Of a stretch of DNA of 64,000 nt, positions 55,733 to 64,000 are shown in pieces. The stretch's first letter is position 1, and every line of letters starts with the position of its first letter. The position numbers were made by a program, and so were the translations under genes. The notes under the pieces were generated by a model. It was not told the origin of the DNA. It searched no databases and was given only the letters and a program-made list of their open reading frames with translations. Origin of the DNA: Comamonas sp. SCN 67-35. Its GTDB lineage: Bacteria > Pseudomonadota > Gammaproteobacteria > Burkholderiales > Burkholderiaceae_C. The stretch lies in contig MEFV01000001.1 in NCBI GenBank assembly GCA_001725255.1, forward strand, positions 1-64,000, in the 5' to 3' direction.

Positions 55733-57475
55733 TCAGTCTTCACCCACGGCACGCAGGATTTCTTCCATCGTGGTCTCGCCGGCCAGCACCCGGCCGCGCG
55801 CCTGGCTGTAGATGGATGTCATCCCGGCCGCCGCGGCGCCGCTGCGCAACTCGGCACGGCTGGCGTCGGCCGCGATCGCATCGGCCATGTCCCGGTTGAC
55901 AGACAGGATTTCATAGACCGGCAGGCGCCCCAGATAACCGGTTTCCCGGCAGTGGTGGCATCCCGCGCCGTGATGGACCTGCACCTCGCCGTCCGTCTCC
56001 GCACGGCCCAGCCAGCGGCGCTCCGCCTCGGTGGCCGCGCGCGAGGTTGCACAGTGCGGACAGATCCGGCGCACCAGGCGCTGATTGATCACCGCCACGA
56101 GGTTCTCGGCGATGGTGTCGGCATCGACACCCAGCAACTTCAGGCGCGGCATCACGCCAAAGATGCTGCCGACATGCAGGGTGGACAGCACGAGGTGCCC
56201 GGTGGACGCCGCATCAAGCGCGGCGCGTGCCGTTTCCGCGTCACGGATTTCCCCGACCAGAATGATGTCGGGGTCGTGCCGCAGAAGATAGCGCATGGCA
56301 TTGGCGAATTCGTAGCCGGCCCGGCGATTGACTTCCGTCTGGCAGGCGACAGGCACGCGGTATTCGACCGGGTCTTCCACCGTCAGCACGTTGCGCTCTA
56401 TCAGCGGCTGCATGCGCAGCGCCGCATGCAGGGTGGTGCTCTTGCCCGAACCCGTGGGGCCTGTGATCAGAATCAAGCCATGGGGCCTGGAAAACGCCCT
56501 GACCATGACCGAGACATCTTCCTCGCGAAATCCCAGGTCGCACAGTTTGTCCAGGTCGCTGCGCTCGGGCAGGAGCCGCAGCACCATGCGCTCGCCAAAC
56601 TCCGAAATGAGCGTGGAGACACGAATGGTGTAGCTGTGCTCCATGATCTGCGCGGTGAAGCTGCCGTCCTGCGGCAGGCGCTGCTCGCTGGCATCCATGT
56701 CCGCCTGCAGCTTGACATACACCACCAGCCGGTCGAGTGCCGGCGACAGCGCGAAGACCGGCCGCAACACGCCATCGACGCGCAACAACACGGAGCGGCT
56801 GCGCGCCGTCGGCGCCAGGTGGATGTCGGTGGCTCGCTCGCGCACGGCCAGGTGCAGGACATGTTCGAGCAACAGGGCCGGGCTGTAGGCCCGGTCGACA
56901 TCCGCTTCGAGCTTGCGGATTTCGCTGGCGATCAGCTTGGCGGGCGGATTTTCGGAAAAGTAATAGTGCTGCTGTATGGCCTGCGCGACGCTGCCGAATT
57001 CGCCCTGCATGAATCGGCACGTCTTGCCCAGGCGGCGCTGCACCAGTTCGCTGACGACCTCGGGGCGCGCATCGCCCAGCACGACCTCAATCAGCCCATC
57101 CGCCTCGCGCACAGGCAGGAACCCATGCGTCAGGCACAGCGCCCGATTGAACACGGCTGCCACGGCGGCATCGGGCTCGGGCAAATGGTCGGAAGCCACG
57201 AAAGGCAGGCCACGCTGCAACGCCAACTGACGCGCCACGTCATTGGCACTGGCAAACCCCAGCTCCACCAGGAGGCTGCCCATGGGCACTTTTTCGATCT
57301 TCTGCTTTTGCAGCACATAGTCGATGGCCACGGGGGACACCAGACCCGCCTCAACCAGCGATGCGCCCAGGACAGGGCTCTTTTCGTTGAGCGTACCAAG
57401 GCGCTCGGGCACTCCATCGCCGGACGCCGGCACCCGGCCCGCGGATTCAGGCAATGATTCAGTGGGCGGGCACAT
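55733..57475 (-). CDS. mshE: MshE-like/GspE-family assembly ATPase
   Basis: The cytoplasmic hexameric ATPase that powers pilin assembly, 580 residues. The N-terminal MshEN-like domain (about 28-90: LGASLVEAGLV and MGSLLVELGF) is degenerate in the Arg positions used to bind c-di-GMP. The core has Walker A GPTGSGKST, the Asp/His boxes, Walker B ILVGEIRDAETA and a Cys4 zinc site (CPHC and CHHC). The start overlaps the MshM-like gene by 17 bases. Confidence 0.92.
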   Translation of the reverse strand: MCPPTESLPESAGRVPASGDGVPERLGTLNEKSPVLGASLVEAGLVSPVAIDYVLQKQKIEKVPMGSLLVELGFASANDVARQLALQRGLPFVASDHLPEPDAAVAAVFNRALCLTHGFLPVREADGLIEVVLGDARPEVVSELVQRRLGKTCRFMQGEFGSVAQAIQQHYYFSENPPAKLIASEIRKLEADVDRAYSPALLLEHVLHLAVRERATDIHLAPTARSRSVLLRVDGVLRPVFALSPALDRLVVYVKLQADMDASEQRLPQDGSFTAQIMEHSYTIRVSTLISEFGERMVLRLLPERSDLDKLCDLGFREEDVSVMVRAFSRPHGLILITGPTGSGKSTTLHAALRMQPLIERNVLTVEDPVEYRVPVACQTEVNRRAGYEFANAMRYLLRHDPDIILVGEIRDAETARAALDAASTGHLVLSTLHVGSIFGVMPRLKLLGVDADTIAENLVAVINQRLVRRICPHCATSRAATEAERRWLGRAETDGEVQVHHGAGCHHCRETGYLGRLPVYEILSVNRDMADAIAADASRAELRSGAAAAGMTSIYSQARGRVLAGETTMEEILRAVGED

Positions 57476-59000
57476 CCTGATGCTCCAGTAGATAAAAGGT
57501 CAAGTCATCCGGCTGCCCTGTCGGTGCCAGGCCTTGCTGCAGTTGAAAGCGGGCAAACGCCTCGCGGGTCCTCGGCCCGAACAAGCCATCGCTGCGTTCG
57601 TCCGATTCCATGAGACCGATGGATTTGAGCTTGACCTGCGCGTCGCGCGTGGCCTGCTGTGTCGGCATGCGCTGGCGTGAGTCGCTGCGCCCCAGCCAGG
57701 CCACCCAGGGTTGGTTGTTCCTCATGAACTGGCACATCCGGTCCGCGGGCTTGAACGCCGTTGCACCGGACGCGGTCACGTTCGGCAAGCGCTGCACGTG
57801 CAGGACATCGTCCGCGGCGGCCGCCGCGACCAATCTCGATTCGCAATCACTTCGTACCAAGGGAGACTGCGCGGATGCAGCGGCGGGCGTGTCGGCTGCA
57901 GCAGCCGGTGCCGCCGCCGGAGACGGCAACTCGCGCGGAGCCGGCGCCGCTGCGGACGCCGGCGACGCATCCGGCGACACCTTCGCCTGCGCGGCGGGCG
58001 TCTCCACGGCAGTGGCAGCGGAAGACGATCCTGCCGAAGGCTCCGGTGCCGAGGGGCGAGACGTCGGCTGCCAGGGGATGAGCCCGAAGCCCGCGATCGC
58101 CACCGTGGCCGTCGTCCCCGCAAGCAGCCCCGCGACGACCCAGCCCCCACGCCGCCCCCAATGAAAGGTCGGCTTGTCTTTACCCACCGAAGGCAGATCC
58201 GCCAGCGCGCGCCGCACCAGGTCCGCCGTCACCACCGTCTGACGGCTGCCGGCCAATCCGTACAGGCAGCGGTCGAGCACGAGATGGATTTGCCGCAGAT
58301 TGCCCCGCGTCACTCGATACAGTTGCTGCGCGGCCGCTGGATCGATGGACAACCGCCCCTCGGCTTGGGCGGCATTGACGCGAAAGTCGAAGTAGCGCGC
58401 AACCTCGCTGCTTTGCAGGCCCGCAAGGCGCGCATGCTTGGTAATCCGGCTCTGGAGCTGGCGCAGTTCGGGGCGCGCCAGGGTCTGTTCCAGCTCGGGC
58501 TGACCCACCAGCAGGATTTGCAGCAGCTTCTCCTGCCCCGTCTCCAGGTTGCACAGCAGACGGATCAGTTCGAGCGACTGCACGCTCAGGTTCTGCGCAT
58601 CGTCAATCACCAGCAGGCAGGTTTCGCCGGCGTGGTGGCGGGCGATGAGAAACTCGTTCAGGCGTGCCAGCCCCTGCTCCACGGAATCGTTCGGCGGCAG
58701 GCCAAAATCCGACTGGATGGCGGACAGCAGCGCTCCGTCCTGCAAAAACGTGTTCAACACCAGCGCCGACCGGCAATTCTTGTCCTGCAACATGTCCAGC
58801 AGGCGCCGCACCATGGTGCTCTTGCCGAGGCCGACTTCTCCCGTCAGCAACGCAAACCCCTTGCGCGCCTCGATGCAATGGGCGATCTCGGCAAAATCCT
58901 CTTCGAGCCGTGGCGTAAAAAAATACGATCCCGCGTCAGGCGTCGGCGGAAATGGATTGCGCGACAGCCCCAGCGTGGCGTAGACAGGGTTGAGCGTCAT
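57459..59000 (-). CDS. mshM: MshM/ExeA-like AAA ATPase with peptidoglycan-binding domain
   Basis: A 513-residue protein with a cytoplasmic AAA domain (Walker A GEVGLGKST, Walker B LLVIDDAQNLS) and a membrane helix at about 280-302. A Pro/Ala/Ser-rich periplasmic linker follows, then a C-terminal peptidoglycan-binding module (SDGLFGPRTREAFARFQLQQ). ExeA-type proteins help the secretin cross or anchor to the cell wall. The fused peptidoglycan module resembles ExeA more than Vibrio MshM. It overlaps neighbours on both sides. Confidence 0.88.
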   Translation of the reverse strand: MTLNPVYATLGLSRNPFPPTPDAGSYFFTPRLEEDFAEIAHCIEARKGFALLTGEVGLGKSTMVRRLLDMLQDKNCRSALVLNTFLQDGALLSAIQSDFGLPPNDSVEQGLARLNEFLIARHHAGETCLLVIDDAQNLSVQSLELIRLLCNLETGQEKLLQILLVGQPELEQTLARPELRQLQSRITKHARLAGLQSSEVARYFDFRVNAAQAEGRLSIDPAAAQQLYRVTRGNLRQIHLVLDRCLYGLAGSRQTVVTADLVRRALADLPSVGKDKPTFHWGRRGGWVVAGLLAGTTATVAIAGFGLIPWQPTSRPSAPEPSAGSSSAATAVETPAAQAKVSPDASPASAAAPAPRELPSPAAAPAAAADTPAAASAQSPLVRSDCESRLVAAAAADDVLHVQRLPNVTASGATAFKPADRMCQFMRNNQPWVAWLGRSDSRQRMPTQQATRDAQVKLKSIGLMESDERSDGLFGPRTREAFARFQLQQGLAPTGQPDDLTFYLLEHQDVPAH

Positions 59001-59953
59001 TGGCGCACATTCGGCGTGTACTGCGCCAAGGCAGCCCGCAACGCTGCGGAATCCGGGTTCAACCGGGCAGCAGCGTCCAGCGTGGCCCGCGCGCCGTCCT
59101 GGTCGGCCTCTTGGGCCTGGATGCTCGCGAGATTGATGGCCGCCTCCGCGTCGCCCGGCAGGCGCTCCAGTATTCCGCGATACGCCTTCGCGGCTCTGGC
59201 TTCATTGCCCGTGCGCAGATCGAACCACGCCTGCGCACGCTGCAGACCCAGCGCATCCGCCGGAAGCACGGCCTTGAGCGCGCTCAACTCGCGCTCCGCA
59301 TCCGATGTCTGTCCACTGCGCATCGCGGCAACGAATCGCGTGAAACGCACCTGCACCGGGGTGTCGTCTGCCTTGGGCACCGGAGGTGACGCCGGTGCGG
59401 CGGGCACGGCGGCACGCCGCACGCTGGTGTGCGCCCGGCGGTGCTGCGAAGTGGCTTGCGGCCGGGCGGCCGGACGGGCAGGTGCCGCGGCGGCCACGGC
59501 GGCTGAATCGGCAGCCGCGGCGGGCGAACCGGAAACCGCGGACCCAGCTTCGCGCGGCGCGGCGCCAGCCGGCGCCGGCACATCGTCGATGGGCGCCGCT
59601 TGCGGCGGCGCTGCAGGCGCGGCCGCAGGCGCACCGGCCAGCGCGACATCCGTGCTTCCCGAATCAGACCCCTGCACCGCCTCCTGTACCGGTGCCTGCG
59701 GCGCCGTGTGTGGCTCGACGTTCGCCACCGCCACGGCATCCGGCATCGGCGCGCGCTCCGGCAGCACGCGTCCCTGCCACACGTACCAACCCACGACGCC
59801 GGCCCCCACCACGACACCAAACGCCAGCAGGCCATCGAGCCACGCCGGGCGCCCTCGCTGCCCGGCGGCAGACACGCGCACGGACGAACCCGGCCTGGAC
59901 GGTTGCGGCGCGTCCGCGTCCATGGACTTCAGCGCATCGTGGATCAGGCTCAT
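58997..59953 (-). CDS. mshN: MshN-like TPR protein
   Basis: A 318-residue bitopic protein: short cytoplasmic start MSLIHDALKSMDA, a membrane helix (about 38-60), an Ala/Pro-rich linker (65-190), and periplasmic TPR-like repeats (about 200-318; AKAYRGILERLPGDAEAAIN). The start MSLIHDALK is typical of MshN/GspB-like proteins. It overlaps the mshL stop and the MshM-like start by 4 bases. In Vibrio mshM precedes mshN; here the order is reversed. Confidence 0.8.
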   Translation of the reverse strand: MSLIHDALKSMDADAPQPSRPGSSVRVSAAGQRGRPAWLDGLLAFGVVVGAGVVGWYVWQGRVLPERAPMPDAVAVANVEPHTAPQAPVQEAVQGSDSGSTDVALAGAPAAAPAAPPQAAPIDDVPAPAGAAPREAGSAVSGSPAAAADSAAVAAAAPARPAARPQATSQHRRAHTSVRRAAVPAAPASPPVPKADDTPVQVRFTRFVAAMRSGQTSDAERELSALKAVLPADALGLQRAQAWFDLRTGNEARAAKAYRGILERLPGDAEAAINLASIQAQEADQDGARATLDAAARLNPDSAALRAALAQYTPNVRQ

Positions 59954-61752
59954 AGTACACGCGCCCGCAAGACGATGACCAGCTCGCGACTGCCGTGCAC
60001 CTTGTTTTCATTATCGAACAGCTTGCCGAACACGGGAATGTCGGACACACCGGGCACGCCACGATCATTGCTGGACGTGCGCTGGTCGATCAAGCCCCCC
60101 ACCACCGCCACGTCCCCATTGCCCACATTCAACGTGGTGGTCAGGCCCTTGTAGCTGACCTTGGGCAGGGATATGAGATTGCCGCCGCCGGTTTGCACCA
60201 GCTGAAGGCTGGCCGGATCCACGTCGCTTTGCATCGGATTGAGCAGGATCTCGATGCGCCCGTCGTCGCGCACCATGGGCAGAACACCGACCATGACCCC
60301 CGAGAACACCGTGTCCGTCTGCACGCTGGAAGACGTCGTGCTGGCGCCGCCGCCCGGCACGGTCTGCGTGGACGATGATTGCGACACATAGCGTGAACTG
60401 GTCCCCACCGAGAGCAGCGCCGGCGTGCCGTTGCGCACCTGCACGTTCGGGTTGGAGAGCACCTTCAGATTGCCGAAGGAGCGCAGAGCGTTGATCACCA
60501 CGCCATAGTTGCTGCCCTGGTACGTCATCCCCAGCGCCGGCCCGGTATTGCTTCCGAGCAAGGCGGAAGGAATCGAAATTGCCCTGGCGGGATAGCCCGA
60601 GCCGTTATTGGGCAACAGCGCGGAACTCCCCCCCAGCTGCAAGGGCGAGGATCCGAAGCCCGCCGCCAGGCGGCTGCGCAGGATCATCCAGTCCACGCCG
60701 AATTCGAAATTGTCGGACAGCTGCACGTCGATCAACTGCGCCTCGATGTACACCTGCTTGTCGAGCACCTTGTGCATCATCGCCAGCATTTTTTCGACGG
60801 CGCGCATCTTGGAAGGCCGTGCCTTGACGTACAGCGTGCCCGTGGCCTTGTCCAGGGTGAAGCCACTGTCGTCCTCCATCGTCGCCAGTGGCGCTGGCGC
60901 AGGCGCGGGAGTGCGCCCGACGGGCACGCCGCCGGCCCAGACGGATGAAGACGGAGTGACCGCAACCGCGCCGCGCTCCTGCCCGGCGTGCGCTTCCTGC
61001 TGCCCGGAGCCGTTGCGGCGGCTTTCGCCGAGCACCGATTTGAGCGCAGCCGCCAAATCGGTATAGGGATCGGTACTGCTGCCGCCGGACCCCGAAAACG
61101 TCAGGCTGCCCTGCTGCGCGCCCGTGCCGCTTGTCCCGCTGCTGCCGCCACTCCCGCTGCTGCTGCCACCACCGGAATTGGTGCTGCCGAAGACGTTGCC
61201 GCCCGAGCCCATCTGGATGCTGGACTTGGAATTGAGGAAATTCAGGGAAAAGAATTTCTCCTCCGTCAGGCTGACCCTCAAGGTATTGCCTTTGAACTCA
61301 CCGGCCACATCGAAGGTGCGCATGACCTCATTGAACCCTTCGCGCAGCGTCACCTGGCGCAGGTACATGTCCGCCAGCTGCCCGCCTCTGAGCACATTCG
61401 GATCGACGATCAGGTTGAGCTGCCCGGCATCGGCGAACGCGCTCAGGATCTGCCCTATGCTTGCCTTGGACATCGCCACGTTGATCAGCTTGCCTTCCAG
61501 CGGATCGAACACCGGCTCAACCGGCGCGATGACGGGCGCGGGCGCCGCCTTGTTCAGCTCGGTCAGGAGCTTCTGCTGATGCTCGAGCAGGCGCTGCGCC
61601 TCGAGCACCGCGTTTTCTCGCATGCGGTCGGACGTCACCGTATCCGGCGCCGGAAGGCTGGCCGCGCTGCGTGGCGGCTCATTGGCGCATCCACCCAGCA
61701 CCAGCGCGGCAGACAGCAGGGCCGCTGACTTGGAAAACGGGGCATAGTTCAT
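59950..61752 (-). CDS. mshL: MshL-like secretin (outer-membrane lipoprotein)
   Basis: The outer-membrane secretin ring of the MSHA-like machine, 600 residues. A lipoprotein signal ends LVLGGC (Cys near residue 21). N-domains (about 80-180) are followed by a long Gly/Ser-rich loop (about 185-225), then the secretin core with IEAQLIDVQLSDNFEFGVDW and the end VPVFGKLFDNENKVHGSREL. The start at 61752 has AAGGA seven bases upstream; an ATG further out (61779) is less likely. Confidence 0.92.
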   Translation of the reverse strand: MNYAPFSKSAALLSAALVLGGCANEPPRSAASLPAPDTVTSDRMRENAVLEAQRLLEHQQKLLTELNKAAPAPVIAPVEPVFDPLEGKLINVAMSKASIGQILSAFADAGQLNLIVDPNVLRGGQLADMYLRQVTLREGFNEVMRTFDVAGEFKGNTLRVSLTEEKFFSLNFLNSKSSIQMGSGGNVFGSTNSGGGSSSGSGGSSGTSGTGAQQGSLTFSGSGGSSTDPYTDLAAALKSVLGESRRNGSGQQEAHAGQERGAVAVTPSSSVWAGGVPVGRTPAPAPAPLATMEDDSGFTLDKATGTLYVKARPSKMRAVEKMLAMMHKVLDKQVYIEAQLIDVQLSDNFEFGVDWMILRSRLAAGFGSSPLQLGGSSALLPNNGSGYPARAISIPSALLGSNTGPALGMTYQGSNYGVVINALRSFGNLKVLSNPNVQVRNGTPALLSVGTSSRYVSQSSSTQTVPGGGASTTSSSVQTDTVFSGVMVGVLPMVRDDGRIEILLNPMQSDVDPASLQLVQTGGGNLISLPKVSYKGLTTTLNVGNGDVAVVGGLIDQRTSSNDRGVPGVSDIPVFGKLFDNENKVHGSRELVIVLRARVL

Positions 61753-61783
61753 ATCGCTGTCCTTGGTGTTATTGGGCATTCGT

Positions 61784-62371
61784 TCATGGCAGGACCCTGA
61801 TCGGCCCCGGCGGCGCTCCGGGCACGCCGGCCTTGAACACCTGCGTGCTGGTGCTGGCCAGCGAGCCATCGGACCAGCGCAGCGTCCCGACACGCAACTG
61901 GTCGGTTGGCAAGGTCAGCTTCTGCCGTCCAAGGCGCTCGGCCACCAGCACCTCGTTGGGCTCGACACGCACCACCTTGCCACCCCCTTCAAGCCTCGCA
62001 CCCTGGCGCAGCAATCGGCCGTCGATCACCACCGACTGCGTCTCCGCCGCCAGGTCGTCCAGATGCAGAGACAGAGAGCGCTCGGGCATGCGCACGCTGC
62101 CTTCGAGAGGCTGGCCCGGCGCGGGCAGCGCGATCAGCGTCTGCGCGCTGGCCACCTGAACGGGCGCACGGGCCTGTATGCGCGCGATGGCGTCGAATGT
62201 CTCGTTGACACGGAGTTTGTCGGAGCGCAGCGCCTCGGGCAGCGGGGACATCTCCAGCGCAGGCAAGGGCCTGTTTGAAGCACGCGCCTGGGTCAGCTGC
62301 GTCACGGCGTACAACGCCCAGCCCAGCAAGGCAAGGGCAACGACGTTCAGAATCAACGCGGCATACTTCAT
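61784..62371 (-). CDS. MshK/GspC-like inner-membrane protein
   Basis: A 195-residue bitopic protein: N-terminal membrane helix (about 4-24), a linker, and a periplasmic beta-rich domain with VVIDGRLLRQGARLEGGGKV, RVEPNEVLVAERLG and KLTLP. This matches the homology region of GspC, PilP and MshK, which contacts the secretin N-domains. Place before mshL fits mshK. It overlaps the preceding gene (ATGA). Confidence 0.6.
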   Translation of the reverse strand: MKYAALILNVVALALLGWALYAVTQLTQARASNRPLPALEMSPLPEALRSDKLRVNETFDAIARIQARAPVQVASAQTLIALPAPGQPLEGSVRMPERSLSLHLDDLAAETQSVVIDGRLLRQGARLEGGGKVVRVEPNEVLVAERLGRQKLTLPTDQLRVGTLRWSDGSLASTSTQVFKAGVPGAPPGPIRVLP

Positions 62372-63672
62372 GGCTTCTCGCTCCGGGGTGCAGCGCCGGC
62401 TGCGATGAGCTGATAGGAAAACGCGCCAGGCGCGGCACCCACGGGATCCAGTGCCTTGAGCGTCCATCCGGCGGCTGTCATGTGGCTCACCCATCGCATC
62501 ACGGCATACGAAGCCCCTGACGCGGCAAGCCCATCGACACGGAATGTCCGCGTGCGGTTCTGCGCCTCGGTTTCCAGGCGCACGCGCTGGATCCGCATGT
62601 CGTTGCCGGTCGCTTCCTTCAGATCGAGGAGAAACGTCATGGGGTTGTAGCGGATGCCTTGGTCGAGCTGGCGCGCAAGCTCGGTGGCCGGCAACAGCTT
62701 GCGCGGGGTCTCGACGGCGGAGACCGCCTGAATCCGGCTTTGCAAGGTTTCCAACTGCGCGCGTTCTCCTTGTCCCGCGCTGCGGTAACCGTCCGTCTGC
62801 TGCGTGATCAGCGCGCCCGCGGCGATCAGCACCAGACCCGCCAGGGCGGTGACCACGGTCACAGGCGCAACCCAACGCTCTGCACGCCAGGCAATACGCT
62901 CGCCCAGCGGATTCAGCGCGTGGCGTCCTGCACCCTCGTGCGCGAGCTTCGGCAGCGCGGTCAGTACCCGCGCGCCGGCAGCATCGAGCTCCGCAGCGAA
63001 CAGCACCACGGGAGCATTGCCCAACACCGCCTGGATGGCATGCAGGCTGGCTTCGACATCCTCGGGCTGCACGCTCCACAAGACGCCGTACTCCACAGCG
63101 TCGGCGCCAAGTCGCGTCCACAACCCCTGCTGTCTGCCGAGCAGCGCCTGCGCTGCGTCAGCCATGGCCGACTCCCGCCCCCCCAGGGCCTGCATCGAGC
63201 CAAAGGACAGGCCTTCCTCGGTCTGCGCGAAATACATCAGCCGCCGCTGCGACAGAAGAATTCGCCCACCATCGGTGCCGACGCCGTGGCTCAACAGGCC
63301 CGCCGCCGTCAGCAACAGGCAATGGTCGCCCTGCTCGCGCGCCCACTGCGTGCAGCGCTGCCACAGTTCCAGCGGAATGGCTGAAAAAAAGGCTTGGAAC
63401 CCTCCAGGCACCTTCAGCAGCCGATGCATCACGATATGCGCGGCCCCTTCCACCAGACCCTGGGTGCGCGCTCGCTTTTCGATCAGGGCAGCGGCGTATT
63501 CGGATTTCCCCTCGAAGCGCCATACGTCGGTGAATATGTCGTCCAGATCCAGGACCACGAGGGCGCTGTGCTGCAGCGTGGGCCAGGCCGGAACGTCCTG
63601 TGCATCATTGCCATGGCAATGCACCCAGCCGGTACTCGAGACGCGGTAAACATGCTCGGTGGCTACGCTCAT
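62368..63672 (-). CDS. MshI/GspL-like assembly protein (PilM-PilN type fusion, candidate)
   Basis: A 434-residue protein: a cytoplasmic N-terminal part (about 1-265) of alternating beta and alpha, a membrane helix at about 272-292 (VTVVTALAGLVLIAAGALI), and a periplasmic coiled and ferredoxin-like C-terminal part (QLETLQSRIQAVSAVETPRK onward). This plan equals GspL or a PilM-PilN fusion. I see no clear ATP motif. The family call rests on layout and position upstream of the MshK-like gene. Confidence 0.5.
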   Translation of the reverse strand: MSVATEHVYRVSSTGWVHCHGNDAQDVPAWPTLQHSALVVLDLDDIFTDVWRFEGKSEYAAALIEKRARTQGLVEGAAHIVMHRLLKVPGGFQAFFSAIPLELWQRCTQWAREQGDHCLLLTAAGLLSHGVGTDGGRILLSQRRLMYFAQTEEGLSFGSMQALGGRESAMADAAQALLGRQQGLWTRLGADAVEYGVLWSVQPEDVEASLHAIQAVLGNAPVVLFAAELDAAGARVLTALPKLAHEGAGRHALNPLGERIAWRAERWVAPVTVVTALAGLVLIAAGALITQQTDGYRSAGQGERAQLETLQSRIQAVSAVETPRKLLPATELARQLDQGIRYNPMTFLLDLKEATGNDMRIQRVRLETEAQNRTRTFRVDGLAASGASYAVMRWVSHMTAAGWTLKALDPVGAAPGAFSYQLIAAGAAPRSEKP

Positions 63673-64000
63673 GGCAACTTCCTCGACGGTGGAGCCGCGG
63701 CGTCGGTGGCCGGGAAATACAGGGTGCCGCTGGCGCCCAGCGTCAGCCCCTTGTCATCAAGCCCGGGCGACTGGAACAGGCCGGCATCGGCGGACACCAC
63801 GGCAAGATCGAATTCATCGGCGACGAAAATCGTGCGGTCGCCCCCACGGTCCAGATCAGCCAGAAACTGCGACGCCTCGACGCGCGTGGCCGGCCCGGCC
63901 GGGCGACGCAGGCGGCGTTCACCCCAGCGCGCCGGATCAAACCCCATTCGATCGACCTGAGACTGCACGTTCTGGAGAGACCGCACCAACTGCTCGCGCC
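63669..64000 (-). CDS. Unrecognised protein, C-terminal part (cut by window edge)
   Basis: An open frame that enters from the right edge; at least 109 codons, ending PPSRKLP. The visible part has no membrane helix: a helical start (SLQNVQSQVDRMGFD), an Arg/Pro segment, and a beta-rich part (RTIFVADEFDLAVV, ASGTLYFP). It overlaps the next gene by 4 bases (ATGA), so it belongs to the MSHA-like operon, whose promoter lies outside the window. Function not recognised. Confidence 0.55.
   Translation of the reverse strand, partial: REQLVRSLQNVQSQVDRMGFDPARWGERRLRRPAGPATRVEASQFLADLDRGGDRTIFVADEFDLAVVSADAGLFQSPGLDDKGLTLGASGTLYFPATDAAAPPSRKLP

Noticed and set aside
57711..59978. 755-codon plus-strand frame opposite the MshM- and MshN-like genes
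   Set aside because: Its product is Arg/Ala/Gly-rich without a recognisable fold; the minus-strand genes have motifs, start overlaps and operon context.
1..64000. Insertion sequences, prophage, CRISPR arrays or rRNA
   Set aside because: No transposase or integrase reading frame, no regularly spaced repeats and no rRNA-like stretch was recognised.

Overview
The window is GC-rich DNA, densely coded, and reads as a chromosome segment of a Burkholderiales betaproteobacterium, most likely Comamonadaceae or a close relative. The reasons are the ribosomal str-operon order, a DUF1631 gene, an FtrABCD-type iron locus as known from Bordetella, and several copies of an AT-richer dispersed element (core AGAGCTGYYMGCGCTTG) that I recognise from memory of Comamonadaceae intergenic regions. 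No rRNA gene, insertion sequence, CRISPR array or phage gene was seen; this is a core chromosome with some accessory blocks.

Layout. 1-3523 (minus): rpsL, rpsG, fusA and the start of tuf. 3788-10820 (plus): a nine-gene System I cytochrome c maturation operon in the unusual order ccmCDEFGHI-AB. 10890-19604 (minus): dacC, an alpha/beta hydrolase, a [2Fe-2S] ferredoxin-like gene, a HemJ-like gene, tRNA-Arg(TCT), a DUF1631 gene and yajC-secD-secF. 19776-25712: a fused indolepyruvate ferredoxin oxidoreductase, a MurU-like nucleotidyltransferase carrying a dispersed repeat inside its reading frame, and aminopeptidase P.

25882-30590 is an iron block: two FtrB-like cupredoxins, FtrA (P19), FtrC (FTR1 permease) and FtrD (polyferredoxin), with a Fur box before ftrA. 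A convergent outer-membrane beta-barrel gene has its own strong Fur box. Pyruvate kinase and class II aldolase follow (30743-33302). 33407-38140 (minus) is a compact operon of Tat-exported binding protein, ABC permease, ABC ATPase, NnrS and an FmdE-like protein, with a further Fur-like box upstream. It is the least explained metabolic unit here.

39095-45394 (minus) is a chemotaxis operon: a short CheZ-like phosphatase, cheY, cheA, cheW, cheR, cheD, cheB. It is divergent from a two-component pair (REC-histidine kinase and NarL-type regulator). 47416-64000 (minus) is one long, mostly overlapping gene cluster for an MSHA-like type IV pilus or type II secretion-like machine: secretin MshL, MshN-, MshM-, MshE-, MshG-, MshK- and MshI-like genes, ending in five prepilin-like genes. 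Most of these prepilins are far larger than ordinary pilins (up to 738 residues), share an extra domain plan, and include one with glutamine in place of the processing-linked glutamate. This oversized pseudopilin set and the ABC-NnrS-FmdE operon are the best candidates for undescribed biology.
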